This document shows, piece after piece, positions 1 to 8,409 of a DNA stretch of 64,000 bases (its first letter is position 1; every line of letters begins with the position of its first letter). A model generated the notes under the pieces. It was not told the DNA's origin. It worked only from the letters and a program-made list of their open reading frames with translations, and searched no databases. The position numbers and the translations under genes were made by a program. This stretch comes from Sphingobacterium sp. ML3W. GTDB taxonomy: Bacteria; Bacteroidota; Bacteroidia; Sphingobacteriales; Sphingobacteriaceae. The stretch lies in contig NZ_CP009278.1 of the NCBI RefSeq assembly GCF_000747525.1, positions 2,852,001-2,916,000 on the forward strand, written 5' to 3'.

Positions 1-907
1 CATCATTCCCTGTGATACCTGCATTTTTAAGTGCCTCGATAATGCATCGTTGGACTGCAATACTGTTAGGGGCGGTCATGCTACCCGTACCGCGCTGCCC
101 TCCCGAGTTGACATGACCACCTAATATCTCGGCATAAACGGTGGCGCCGCGCTGCAAGGCACTTTCCAAATCTTCAATGATCAATGCTCCTGCCCCACTA
201 CCGGGAACAAATCCTGAGGATGTTGCACTCATAGGGCGAGATCCTTGTTCTGGTCGGTCATTATAACTTGAGCAGCATACGCGGAGGGCATCAAAGCCAG
301 CCCAGATGTAAGGACCACTGTCTCCAGTACTGCCCGCCAATATGCGTTTTGCTTGACCTAATCGAATTCGGTCATAAGCCATCATAATAGCTTCGGTACC
401 TGTTGCACAGGCCGAGGAATTGGTCGTTACTTGATTCCCAAGTCCTAATTTTCCCCCGAGATATGCACTGATGCCACTGTTCATGGTTTGAGCAACTACC
501 GTGCTACCCAATCTACGGGTCTGCAGAGCGTCTATTTTATAGATGCTTTCTCTAAATTTGTCAATGCCTGATGTGCCCGAGCCAAAAATGGCACCACTAT
601 CCCAATCGGGTTCTTCATTTTTTGTCATGGATAATCCCGCATCTTTCCACGCTTCGACCCCTGCAATAACGCCATACAGTATCCCTGTGCTGTCGAAACC
701 CCGAAGTTCGAGATCGGTAAAATATTCCGACTTCAGCTCATCAGTAATTTGAGGCTTTCCTGCTATTTGGCAAGAGAACTGCAATTCTTGCAATTGTGGA
801 TCGTGTCTTATACCTGAAACGCCATTTTTAATAGCTTTGTTGAATGCTTTTACACCAACACCATTGGGAGCTACGACCCCCAATCCTGTTATGACAACTC
901 TGTTCAT
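1..907 (-). CDS. Beta-ketoacyl-ACP synthase (KAS I/II type), C-terminus beyond window edge
   Basis: Condenses an acyl chain on the enzyme with malonyl-ACP, the chain-lengthening step of fatty acid or polyketide synthesis. The reading frame opens with MNRVVITGLGVVAPNG, typical of FabF-like synthases, and runs 302 codons to the left edge without a stop. The nucleophile Cys lies in TNSSACATGTEA, so it is a true synthase and not a chain-length factor. The two catalytic His residues would lie beyond the edge. Its ATG overlaps the stop of the dehydratase upstream by 4 bases (ATGA), which indicates translational coupling. Its place after a type III PKS suggests it makes the fatty acyl starter for that enzyme rather than serving general lipid synthesis (inference). 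Confidence 0.9.
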   Translation of the reverse strand, partial: MNRVVITGLGVVAPNGVGVKAFNKAIKNGVSGIRHDPQLQELQFSCQIAGKPQITDELKSEYFTDLELRGFDSTGILYGVIAGVEAWKDAGLSMTKNEEPDWDSGAIFGSGTSGIDKFRESIYKIDALQTRRLGSTVVAQTMNSGISAYLGGKLGLGNQVTTNSSACATGTEAIMMAYDRIRLGQAKRILAGSTGDSGPYIWAGFDALRVCCSSYNDRPEQGSRPMSATSSGFVPGSGAGALIIEDLESALQRGATVYAEILGGHVNSGGQRGTGSMTAPNSIAVQRCIIEALKNAGITGND

Positions 908-1341
908 AGCTTACTGGTTATTATGCCTGCTAAAATGCCTTTACACACCTCCTGCCCGGTTTCATTTTTCATAACGACATCGCACTTGAGTTTACCAAAT
1001 CTGAAAAATATTTTTCGAGAAGTTACCGTTACTTTTTCTTTTGGATATACTGGTTTTAAAAACTGCATATCGGCAGAAGTAAAGACAATGACAGCCTCTT
1101 CTGTTGGCTCGTTTTGGAGTAGGAAAATTCCCAGACTGACCAGACCTATCTGTGCCATGGTCTCTGTTAAGATCACTCCCGGGGTAATCGGATTACCTTT
1201 AAAATGGCCTTTGTAAAATTCAAGATTTTCAGCAAAAGTATAGGTGCCTATGATACCATTTTCATCCACATGAAGGAGTTCGTCTACGAATAAAAAAGGT
1301 TTACTGTATGGCAATTGTGCTCTAATATCCTTTAATTCCAT
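904..1341 (-). CDS. FabZ/FabA-like 3-hydroxyacyl-ACP dehydratase
   Basis: Hot-dog-fold dehydratase that would remove water from 3-hydroxyacyl-ACP. The motif GHFKGNPITPGVILTETMAQ holds the catalytic His and the Glu of the FabZ family. I start it at the ATG giving MELKDIRAQLPYSKPFLF (about 145 aa, the family length), 19 bases after the type III PKS stop. The longer reading from 1404 would overlap the PKS by 44 bases and add 21 residues unlike the family. With the neighbouring ketosynthase it forms a small dedicated fatty-acid module inside the polyketide operon. The ketoreductase and carrier protein are not in view and may lie to the left. Confidence 0.88.
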   Translation of the reverse strand: MELKDIRAQLPYSKPFLFVDELLHVDENGIIGTYTFAENLEFYKGHFKGNPITPGVILTETMAQIGLVSLGIFLLQNEPTEEAVIVFTSADMQFLKPVYPKEKVTVTSRKIFFRFGKLKCDVVMKNETGQEVCKGILAGIITSKL

Positions 1342-1360
1342 AGTTCGTTTTTTAGCATAA

Positions 1361-2413
1361 TTACCATTGTAATAAAACGCGTTGAGCTGAAAATCCTGGG
1401 CCAAAACTCAGCATAAGACCTAATTCTCCTGGCTGGGGTTGACGATCCATAACACGTTCTAGGACATAAAGAACCGTAGCACTGGACATATTGCCATATT
1501 GCAACAATACCTCTTTCGTGTCGTCTATATTTTTCTCGAATTCGGAAAATAGTTTTTCTACGGTGAGGACTATTTTTTTACCTCCAGGATGGAAAATCAT
1601 ATGGTTTATATCTTGAATACCTAAGTTATTTTTTTGAAGAAATGGATGTATGATGGTTCCAAAATGCTCGGCAATGGTATCAGGAACACCAATATCAAGT
1701 ATCATTTGCAGACCACCATTAGTAAGCTTAAACCCCATAATGTGTTCCGCATCATAAAAGTGATACATCTGCTCATCGAGTATCGCTGGTCCTTGATCGT
1801 CTTCATATGATGATAGCAGGCAGCAGGCAGCCCCGTCTCCAAAGATAGCGGCACTGACCATATTGGGCATCGAAAAGTCATCCAACTGAAATGTTGCAGT
1901 CGGAGCTTCTACAGCGATAACAGCAGCACGTTTACCAGGATTGGACTTAAGGAAATTTTTAGCATAAATGATTCCTGATATCCCTGCGACACAGCCCATT
2001 TCGGTAACAGGTAGCCTGACGATATCTTGCCTCAGATTCATCTTATTAATCAAGTAAGCATCTAATGATGGTATCATAATGCCTGTACAACTTACGGTGA
2101 TGATATAATCAAGAGATTGTGGTTCCCAACCGGCCTTACTGAGTGCTTTTTCAAGCACCTGCTCGCCTAAAATAATAGCTTCCCTGCAGTAAATATTATT
2201 TTTCTCTTCAAATGAAGTAGCCGTAAAAACTTCAACTGGGTCTAGGATAGAATACCGCCTATTTACAGCAGCACCTTCAAATATCTTTTTTACTTTTTTT
2301 ATAAAACGTATGTCTTGTCCATCCAGCCAAGTGTCCAACATGGGAATTACATCGGTTGTGCTGCATGAATATTTCGGTAGTTGCTTGGCAACTGTTACTA
2401 TCTTTACATTCAT
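1361..2413 (-). CDS. Type III polyketide synthase (chalcone/stilbene synthase family)
   Basis: Homodimeric condensing enzyme that takes an acyl starter directly from CoA or ACP, extends it with malonyl-CoA and cyclises it. At 350 aa it has the usual length, and the catalytic triad is visible: Cys141 in VTEMGCVAGISG, His275 in IFHPGGKK and Asn308 in YGNMSSAT. The C-terminal SFGPGFSAQ matches the family GFGPG loop. It overlaps the methyltransferase upstream by 4 bases. Neighbours (FAD hydroxylase, methyltransferase, dehydratase, ketosynthase) suggest a long-chain starter and an alkylresorcinol or alkylpyrone product, as in the SrsA and Ars systems. The exact product cannot be read from sequence. 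Confidence 0.93.
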   Translation of the reverse strand: MNVKIVTVAKQLPKYSCSTTDVIPMLDTWLDGQDIRFIKKVKKIFEGAAVNRRYSILDPVEVFTATSFEEKNNIYCREAIILGEQVLEKALSKAGWEPQSLDYIITVSCTGIMIPSLDAYLINKMNLRQDIVRLPVTEMGCVAGISGIIYAKNFLKSNPGKRAAVIAVEAPTATFQLDDFSMPNMVSAAIFGDGAACCLLSSYEDDQGPAILDEQMYHFYDAEHIMGFKLTNGGLQMILDIGVPDTIAEHFGTIIHPFLQKNNLGIQDINHMIFHPGGKKIVLTVEKLFSEFEKNIDDTKEVLLQYGNMSSATVLYVLERVMDRQPQPGELGLMLSFGPGFSAQRVLLQW

Positions 2414-3123
2414 ATTTTAGCTATTATCCATTGGTAACGAAAGGCCCATTTCCACTGGATGGTATAAGATTTTAAATTTAATATATTGGAAAAACTTTCC
2501 AACTCGCTTTTCTTAAATCCCCTCAATATCGATATAAGTCCATCCTCTCTCAACATCCTATTTAAACCAAAAAGAAAACAGATGACCTCAAATAATCTAT
2601 AAGCTACTTTACTGCGCTGCAGGTCGTTTATAACTATTCCCAGACTAGCGTTCTGATTAAAGATAGCGATTAAATCGAGTATTTTTTCATTTGTAAAATG
2701 ATGTAGGGTAAGGGTACATAACACGATATCATATTTCATGGTTTTGAAGTCGTCTCCAAAAATATCGTCACAGATATAAGTTATGTTGGGATAATCTTTT
2801 GATAATGATTGCGCATATTGTATCGTACAGGAATTGGCATCTACACCGAACATTTTAAGATCGATGTTGTTTTTACAAGCGTAATCAGCCAACATACGGA
2901 GCATATCACCATTGCCACAACCAATGTCCACAATCGTTATCGGCTTAGTAATATCAACTCTTGCCAATAATTTCTTGACACCATTCAACGTAAGACTATT
3001 ACCTCCAAGAAGCTGGTTGATACGTGCTATTTTATCCAATGCTTCGATTAAGTCTTCGCCCTCAAGCGAAAAATCATCCATGATTTCGGATTTATCTGTT
3101 CTGAATTTGGTATTTAGGCCCAT
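2410..3123 (-). CDS. Class I SAM-dependent methyltransferase of the type III PKS operon
   Basis: A 237-residue Rossmann-fold methyltransferase. Motif I is ITIVDIGCGNGDMLRML near residue 80, followed by an acidic MFGVDANS (motif II) and YDIVLCTLTLHHF (motif IV region). It overlaps the FAD oxidoreductase upstream by 10 bases and the PKS downstream by 4. It probably methylates the polyketide ring or a hydroxyl group. In Streptomyces srsABC the equivalent role is taken by SrsB, which belongs to a different, membrane-bound methyltransferase family; here a soluble class I enzyme fills the slot. The substrate is inferred only from context. Confidence 0.85.
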   Translation of the reverse strand: MGLNTKFRTDKSEIMDDFSLEGEDLIEALDKIARINQLLGGNSLTLNGVKKLLARVDITKPITIVDIGCGNGDMLRMLADYACKNNIDLKMFGVDANSCTIQYAQSLSKDYPNITYICDDIFGDDFKTMKYDIVLCTLTLHHFTNEKILDLIAIFNQNASLGIVINDLQRSKVAYRLFEVICFLFGLNRMLREDGLISILRGFKKSELESFSNILNLKSYTIQWKWAFRYQWIIAKI

Positions 3124-4247
3124 TTATTTTCTTTTGGTTTACCGTGAGTTTGCTTGATTATCCAAGATAGTAGTGATGGAAATCTTGTCGCTAAATTAAC
3201 GCAAAAGGCTGTACTGGTTTCATATTGGAGTGCTTTTGCTAAAAGTCTGCCAACAAACAATCTTTTTCCGAAATTTTGACTCCATTTCCGTGCATAGGCA
3301 CTTTCTAGTACCTGTCGGGACGTTATTTTACCCGAATAGTAATCTAATATTAGCTCTGAGGCTATTTTAGCACCGTGCATGGCCATCGCCATGCCATTGC
3401 CACAAAGCGGATGAATAAGCCCAGCGGTATCACCTATCATGAGTATATGATCTTCAATGGTGGATTTTTTATCAAATGATACTTGACTTATCGTAATTTG
3501 CTTTTCAAAGAGAAGGGTGCTGTTTTCAAAAAAAGATTTGAGGTGTGCATTTTTATATAGGACATGCTGCTGATAATCTACGATATTCTTATATTTCTTA
3601 AAAGTATTCACATCAGCGAGGTAGCATACGTTTATCCTATCGTTTTCAACTTTGGAAATGCCACAATATCCACCATCAAAATTATGTAGCGCTACGACAT
3701 CATTAGGAAAATTACCCGAATAATGAGCTTTTACAGCCAACCATGGCGCCGATTTACGAATAAAATCACGTGCAAGTATTTGATCGATATGCGCACGTTT
3801 TCCGTAGGCACCCAATACGATCTTTGTTATTAAAACTTGGTTTTGGCATGAGACCGTAAAGGTTTCTCCAGTAAAAGAGACTGCTGTGACAGTTTCCGTG
3901 ATGATTGTACAGCCATTTAATATTGCTTTTTGGTATAGAAAATTATCGAATGAATAGCGACTGATACCAAAACCGCCTAGTGGTAATCGTGCTTTCACAT
4001 GCTTACCTCTTGCTGTCGTAAACTCAAGGTCGGTAATCTTTGTTGGCTGTAATTCTAAAACATCTACACCAAGCCACTGTAGGTAGGGTAAGATTTCATT
4101 AGAAACATATTCGCCACACACTTTATGTCGGGGATACGCATTTTTTTCCACTAAAGTAACCTTCAATCCTTCCTTGGATAAATGTAGTGCTGCTGTTAAA
4201 CCAGCAAGTCCACCTCCAATAATAACCACATCAGGATTTCTTTCCAT
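3114..4247 (-). CDS. FAD-dependent monooxygenase / geranylgeranyl-reductase-like flavoprotein
   Basis: PHBH-fold flavoprotein expected to hydroxylate the aromatic product of the PKS. The N-terminal dinucleotide-binding motif is VVIIGGGLAGLTAALHL, followed by VEKNAYPRHKVCGEYVS as in the geranylgeranyl reductase/FixC branch. The second FAD motif ILMIGDTAGLIHPLCGNGMAMAMHGA is near residue 270. I start at the ATG giving MERNPDVVIIGGG; the frame is open 36 bases further to a GTG at 4283, but flavoproteins of this class usually begin just before the GxGxxG. It is the first gene of the leftward operon. By analogy with SrsC it may convert a resorcinol into a hydroquinone or quinone. Confidence 0.82.
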   Translation of the reverse strand: MERNPDVVIIGGGLAGLTAALHLSKEGLKVTLVEKNAYPRHKVCGEYVSNEILPYLQWLGVDVLELQPTKITDLEFTTARGKHVKARLPLGGFGISRYSFDNFLYQKAILNGCTIITETVTAVSFTGETFTVSCQNQVLITKIVLGAYGKRAHIDQILARDFIRKSAPWLAVKAHYSGNFPNDVVALHNFDGGYCGISKVENDRINVCYLADVNTFKKYKNIVDYQQHVLYKNAHLKSFFENSTLLFEKQITISQVSFDKKSTIEDHILMIGDTAGLIHPLCGNGMAMAMHGAKIASELILDYYSGKITSRQVLESAYARKWSQNFGKRLFVGRLLAKALQYETSTAFCVNLATRFPSLLSWIIKQTHGKPKENKWA

Positions 4248-4702
4248 ATACAGCAATTTAGATATAAAAAAATGAAGTTTCACACATTTGATAAGACTAC
4301 AATATTATTTTATTAATATTATTTTTTACATAAAAGTGGTGCCACTCTACTAAGAAACTTATGTATTTAAGAACAAAAAATTCTGATATTAGTTTGCATT
4401 TAGCTTGATAACCCATCGCATAGGTAGCCTTGTTATACGCTCAAAGTCATTTAAAATTTCATTTAACACCATGCATTGATTTACTATTCTTGTAACGCTA
4501 TAGATTCTTAAAAGATATATTATTAGGCAAAGTGCTCCATATAATCGCTGCAGAACCTATATACAATATGAATATCAAATCTGCATCATAAAAACCTTCA
4601 TTTTTCTATCTTGAAATGCACCATGTTATTTAAGATTAGAAGTGTCATATGAATGAAAAATTACCATATAAAGTTTAAATAGTACAATTAATTTATAAAT
4701 TT
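4248..4702. other. AT-rich divergent intergenic region
   Basis: About 450 bases between the leftward polyketide operon and the rightward copper-related pair. It must hold both promoters, but I find no full TTTG-N19/20-TAnnTTTG on either strand. The sequence TAAATTTG at 4696-4703 matches a -7 element but touches the proposed GTG start of the next gene, so it would only serve a start further down. Around 4300-4325 the short unit AATATTAT recurs. No RNA gene or ORF of note was seen. Confidence 0.5.
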
Positions 4703-5086
4703 GTGTTGTTGAAGAATTTGAGTATATATAATGTTTTTGTCTTAATATTCTGCATGGGTTTCTTACTGATACCAAGCAGTGGTTATACATGTACAATAGA
4801 TTTTAAAAAGACAACCCATTCTTCAAATCCGCGACATAAGAATATAAAAGACAACGATTGTTGCCCAACAGATTCTAATGAGAAAAAACATCACGATAAT
4901 TGTAACGATCATAAATGTGATCATTTATGTAGGTGTCTATCATCTGTTTGTTCATTAAGCTTAACAACCCCTGTGGACATCAATCATAAGGAATATTTTT
5001 TTGCTACTGAACATAAATTTGTATTCAAACAGAATTATTATTCTTCAGAATTTTCTCCCATCTGGTTGCCTCCCAAAATAGGTTAA
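4703..5086 (+). CDS. Small secreted Cys/His-rich protein, probably metal-related
   Basis: A 127-residue protein with an N-terminal hydrophobic segment (LSIYNVFVLIFCMGFLLI) that looks like a signal peptide, then a hydrophilic region crowded with Cys and His between residues about 50 and 80 (DCCPTDSNEKKHHDNCND, HKCDHLCRCLSSVC). Such clusters bind soft metals. The start is a GTG, with TTG codons close behind; an ATG occurs only within the hydrophobic core. A gene with a heavy-metal-associated domain and a DUF3347 domain follows 94 bases on, so a periplasmic copper role is the best guess. It resembles small Cys-rich proteins near copper efflux genes of Bacteroidota, but I cannot name a family with certainty. 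Confidence 0.6.
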   Translation: MLLKNLSIYNVFVLIFCMGFLLIPSSGYTCTIDFKKTTHSSNPRHKNIKDNDCCPTDSNEKKHHDNCNDHKCDHLCRCLSSVCSLSLTTPVDINHKEYFFATEHKFVFKQNYYSSEFSPIWLPPKIG

Positions 5087-5115
5087 ATAGTGGCACTCAT
5101 GCCCAAAGTATGTCC

Positions 5116-5144
5116 TTTCAAAAGCATTAAAATTGCTTTTGAAA
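5116..5144. repeat. Hairpin between the two copper-related genes
   Basis: An 11-bp perfect inverted repeat, TTTCAAAAGCA (5116-5126) and TGCTTTTGAAA (5134-5144), with a 7-base loop. It sits 30 bases after the first stop and 37 before the second start. It is AT-rich and followed by a T-rich stretch, so it could be a weak terminator or attenuator that lowers expression of the second gene, or an operator. The sequence alone does not decide. Confidence 0.45.
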
Positions 5145-5180
5145 ATCCTATTTATATTATTTTAAATTAAAAAAATCATC

Positions 5181-6041
5181 ATGAAATCAATATCAAAAAT
5201 ATGTTTAGCAATTACGCTATTGCTATCTGCTGCAAATACCTATGCGCAATCGGAAAATTTAAAAATGGAAACTGTAAAAATCAATGGAGCTTGTGATATG
5301 TGCAAATCAACCATAGAAAAAGCAGGAAATATCAGTAATGTCGCAAAAGTAGAATGGAATACAGATACAAAACAAGCGGTCCTAAAATATGATACTGTAA
5401 AAACATCACGTGGTGAAATCTTAAAGCGTATTGCATCGGTAGGTTATGACAATCAAGACTTTTTGGCTCCAGAAGATCTATACAACCAGCTTCCGGAATG
5501 TTGTCAATACACCAGAGAACCAACCTTGGATACCAACATATCTGACAATAATCTGGATAGCAATAAACAAGTGCACAAGCATGTTGGGAAGACTGATGCT
5601 AATCAAATCAAAACACAATTGCAAACTGTAATAAATGGTTATTTTGCTATTAAAGATGCTTTGGTAAAAACTGATGGAAAGTCTGCAGCTGTACAGGCTA
5701 CTGAACTGATGGCAGTCATCAAAGCGATAGATATGGATAAGCTCGCAACCAATGAACATTCCACTTGGATGAAAGTACGCCAGAACTTAACCGAAAGTGT
5801 AGAAAGTATTTCCAAAACGAAATCTATATCAAGGCAGCGAGATAGCTTCTTAGATCTATCTAAATATACCTACGAATTGGCAATGGTAGCTGACCTAAGT
5901 AGTCCAGTATTTTATCAGCATTGCCCGATGTACAATTCGGGAAAAGGTGGACATTGGTTGAGTAAAGAGCTTAACATCAAGAACCCATACTTTGGCTCTA
6001 GTATGCTTACTTGTGGTAAGACAATAGAAACTTTAGACTAA
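5181..6041 (+). CDS. Secreted HMA-domain plus DUF3347 copper-binding protein
   Basis: 286 residues. A signal peptide (ISKICLAITLLLSAANTYAQ) precedes a heavy-metal-associated domain at about 28-95 with the metal-binding pair Cys38-Cys41 in GACDMCKSTIEKA. A linker carrying CC and several His residues leads to a DUF3347 domain at about 145-286. That ends with HCPMYNSGKGGHWLSKE and SMLTCG, the signature that DUF3347 proteins share with the C-termini of CusB-like efflux adaptors. Predicted role: periplasmic copper chaperone or sensor. No efflux pump is adjacent, so it stands alone with the Cys/His-rich protein upstream. Confidence 0.85.
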   Translation: MKSISKICLAITLLLSAANTYAQSENLKMETVKINGACDMCKSTIEKAGNISNVAKVEWNTDTKQAVLKYDTVKTSRGEILKRIASVGYDNQDFLAPEDLYNQLPECCQYTREPTLDTNISDNNLDSNKQVHKHVGKTDANQIKTQLQTVINGYFAIKDALVKTDGKSAAVQATELMAVIKAIDMDKLATNEHSTWMKVRQNLTESVESISKTKSISRQRDSFLDLSKYTYELAMVADLSSPVFYQHCPMYNSGKGGHWLSKELNIKNPYFGSSMLTCGKTIETLD

Positions 6042-6429
6042 TATTTGTCTCGGTTCAAAATAATATAAATTTTTCTGAACTTTTTTAAACGACAGGTGTT
6101 CTTATAATAGAAAACGATAACAAATACTTTCCTAAGAAAGTTAAACAATAAATGACGTAGTACGGTAAAATATCCAAATGTCTTTAAAAACAATGGATAA
6201 GAAACAAAAAAGAGGAAACGATAAGAAACAAAAAAAATTACTGTACAGTTGAACGCCAAGATAAAGGGTCTAATGAAAATTAGGCCCTTTTGATTTACAT
6301 AAACATCTGTAAAAAATTCTGATATAATACAATATCGGCACTAAAGTTTGCCTTTACATCCTGCAAACAGCGTTAATTTCGTGAATAATAAACCTGCACT
6401 AATTAAATGTCCAAAATTATGATTCACCA
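6042..6429. other. Gene-free region with a short tandem repeat and a terminator
   Basis: Convergent intergenic region of 388 bases. A 16-bp unit, GATAAGAAACAAAAAA, occurs at 6196-6211 and again at 6220-6235 (24-base period). These fall in a 24-codon Lys-rich frame from 6178 (MSLKTMDKKQ...) that I do not accept as a gene. The terminator at 6265-6291 is the only other clear element. Confidence 0.55.
6265..6291 (+). terminator. Rho-independent terminator after the HMA/DUF3347 gene
   Basis: Ten-bp stem AGGGTCTAAT / ATTAGGCCCT (one G-U pair) closed by a GAAA tetraloop and followed by TTTT. It lies between convergent genes and has A residues on its 5' side, so it may also serve the M28 peptidase gene. 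Confidence 0.8.
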
Positions 6430-7812
6430 CTAAAACTGATCAATCTGTTGATCAACCAGATACAATAAAGAAGCTATTGCGGCGACTCCTGATTGTAACT
6501 CCCGCTTATCTACGGTTTCAAAAACATCCTTTGCCGTATGATGCAAGTCAAAATAGCGATGTGGGTCTGGTCTGAAATTGAACATTACGGTATTGGGAAA
6601 ATGCTGGCCCCATACACCCGAATCTACACCAGGGCTACCCTGCAAGAAACGCGATACCCAAAACTTCTGTTCAAATAATGGCTTCCAATGTTGTTGGATC
6701 CAAGTAACACGTTCGGCTGATGCTTTGATATCAAATCCTCGTGGTGCAAAACCACCCGCATCACTTTCAATACCAGCGATAATTTGTTCTTTATTGTCCT
6801 TAGCCACTTGCCCATATGCAGAGGCTCCGTGAACACCATTCTCTTCATTCATATAGAATACCAATCGAATCGTATGCTTAGGTTGGTAACCTAAAGCCAT
6901 CAAGGTGCGTATAGCATCCAGTGTACCCATCGTTCCGGTACCATTATCATGCGCACCCTCTCCGACATCCCATGAATCAATATGCCCCCCGATAGTTATA
7001 ATTTTGTCGGGAAATTTGCTACCCTTCCATTCTGCAATAACATTATGCGTATGTACAATCCCTTTCCATGCTGCATGTTGTTCTAAATAAACCTGAGCAT
7101 GGGGATTATCCTTTAAAGTTTCGCCTAATTTAATAGCAGAGGCTGCGGATATCGCCATCGCTGGAATGCTATCAATGCCTTTTACATACGCTGTACCACC
7201 TGTATGTGGATAATCATCTGTTGATGACGAAGATAATGAGCGAAATAGATAAGCTACAGCACCGAGCTTTGCCGCTTCGGATGGTCCTCGGCTACGTTGG
7301 CTAGAATTTAACCCATAGGCCACACCAGTCTCTACAATAGATTCATCCCATGGCTTATTAACAAAGACAATCTTACCCCTTACCTGCTCGCCGTACTTCT
7401 TTAGATCACTCAATAGTTCGACTTCAATCACTTCTGCAACTAATCCATTCACCGGAGTGGAAACGGAACCTCCAAGCGCCAATATCTGTAAAGGCTCTTT
7501 TGTATCGACGATATATGCCTTCTCTTTAGGGCCCCTATCCCAATAAGGGAGATTTACATCTTGTAGATAAACCCGGTCAAAATCCATCCTTTCCATCAAA
7601 CTTTTAGACCAGCCCACAGCTTTGTCGGCATTAGCAGATCCTGCTATACGATGACCAATTTCTTTCGTCAGATAACGCAAATTATCATAAGCTTGCCCAT
7701 GATAGAATGATTCATAATAGATTCTATCCATCATGATGGAATCTTGCTGACCAAAAACCGCAGTTTTAGAGGTGAAAATTGAAAGTAGAGCAAATAGAAC
7801 GGTTCTTTTCAT
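6430..7812 (-). CDS. Secreted M28 family metallopeptidase with PA domain
   Basis: Zinc aminopeptidase or carboxypeptidase of the M28 family, exported by a signal peptide (MKRTVLFALLSIFTSKTAVFG). Ligands are recognisable: GGHIDSWD (His, Asp), HDNGTGT (bridging Asp), NEENG (catalytic Glu and Glu ligand), ESDAGGF and the late LHHTAKDVFE. The region about 120-245 is the protease-associated insert common in this group. About 460 aa. I use the ATG at 7812; the frame extends to a TTG at 7833, but a -7 element TAGTTTTG at 7831-7838 (minus strand) overlaps that codon and supports the shorter form. Single gene. It probably frees amino acids from peptides outside the inner membrane. Confidence 0.93.
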   Translation of the reverse strand: MKRTVLFALLSIFTSKTAVFGQQDSIMMDRIYYESFYHGQAYDNLRYLTKEIGHRIAGSANADKAVGWSKSLMERMDFDRVYLQDVNLPYWDRGPKEKAYIVDTKEPLQILALGGSVSTPVNGLVAEVIEVELLSDLKKYGEQVRGKIVFVNKPWDESIVETGVAYGLNSSQRSRGPSEAAKLGAVAYLFRSLSSSSTDDYPHTGGTAYVKGIDSIPAMAISAASAIKLGETLKDNPHAQVYLEQHAAWKGIVHTHNVIAEWKGSKFPDKIITIGGHIDSWDVGEGAHDNGTGTMGTLDAIRTLMALGYQPKHTIRLVFYMNEENGVHGASAYGQVAKDNKEQIIAGIESDAGGFAPRGFDIKASAERVTWIQQHWKPLFEQKFWVSRFLQGSPGVDSGVWGQHFPNTVMFNFRPDPHRYFDLHHTAKDVFETVDKRELQSGVAAIASLLYLVDQQIDQF

Positions 7813-7997
7813 TTTTTTCTTAGTTGTTGACAAAACTATCCTTATTCATAGGATATGGGTACGCCATTAATAGTTAGATTGAGAGGGCTAAACTTAAGCA
7901 TATTTTTCAGCATATAACAATCAATCTCACGAAAAATAAGTAGAAATATACACACCTCTAACTTGTTTTCGCACCTATTCTTTCATGGATTTGTACC

Positions 7998-8339
7998 TCA
8001 TTGAAACCATTTACCAAAAAAAGAGTTGGATTTTTCAATACCAACATAAAGATCATCATTTTCTACCTTTGTGGGATATATCGTAATAAAATCTCCTTGA
8101 CCTGGGCAACCTTTACCCGTATTCAAATTGAATCGATGTCGGTGATAAGAACAGACAAGCTCCTCGCCTTCGCACCATCCTGTTACAAATGAAGCGCCAG
8201 CATGGGGGCATTTCCTTGAAAATGCTTTCCAGCCTTGTTCATATTGTACTATACAAACACGTATTCGGCCCGCCTCGACCTCATAAATCTGATTTCGTTC
8301 ATAAAAACTCGTCTTATCTACCTTATACCATTGCAACAT
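7998..8339 (-). CDS. Small Rieske [2Fe-2S] protein
   Basis: A 113-residue soluble Rieske ferredoxin. The cluster ligands are CPHAG near residue 44 and CSYHRHRFNL near residue 63, i.e. the C-x-H...C-x2-H pattern. There is no signal peptide or membrane anchor, unlike the bc1/b6f Rieske subunit. It resembles the ferredoxin components of dioxygenases or the small subunit NirD, but no oxygenase or nitrite reductase gene lies next to it, so its partner is unknown. It is divergent from ychF with a 70-base gap. Confidence 0.87.
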   Translation of the reverse strand: MLQWYKVDKTSFYERNQIYEVEAGRIRVCIVQYEQGWKAFSRKCPHAGASFVTGWCEGEELVCSYHRHRFNLNTGKGCPGQGDFITIYPTKVENDDLYVGIEKSNSFFGKWFQ

Positions 8340-8409
8340 AATTAAAGATACATAGAAAGTTTCGACTTATTTTTTATCTTTGCGTAAATTCAAAAATCTA
8401 GCATATTTT

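Noticed and set aside
1342..1404. Longer start for the dehydratase
   Set aside because: It would overlap the type III PKS by 44 bases and add residues unlike the family; the ATG at 1341 fits length and spacing.
6178..6252. 24-codon Lys-rich frame
   Set aside because: Its repetitiveness comes from the 24-base tandem repeat; no promoter or family support.
6038..6259. 73-codon Phe/Tyr-rich frame on the minus strand
   Set aside because: Low-complexity translation of A-rich DNA, overlapping the stop of the HMA gene and with no promoter.
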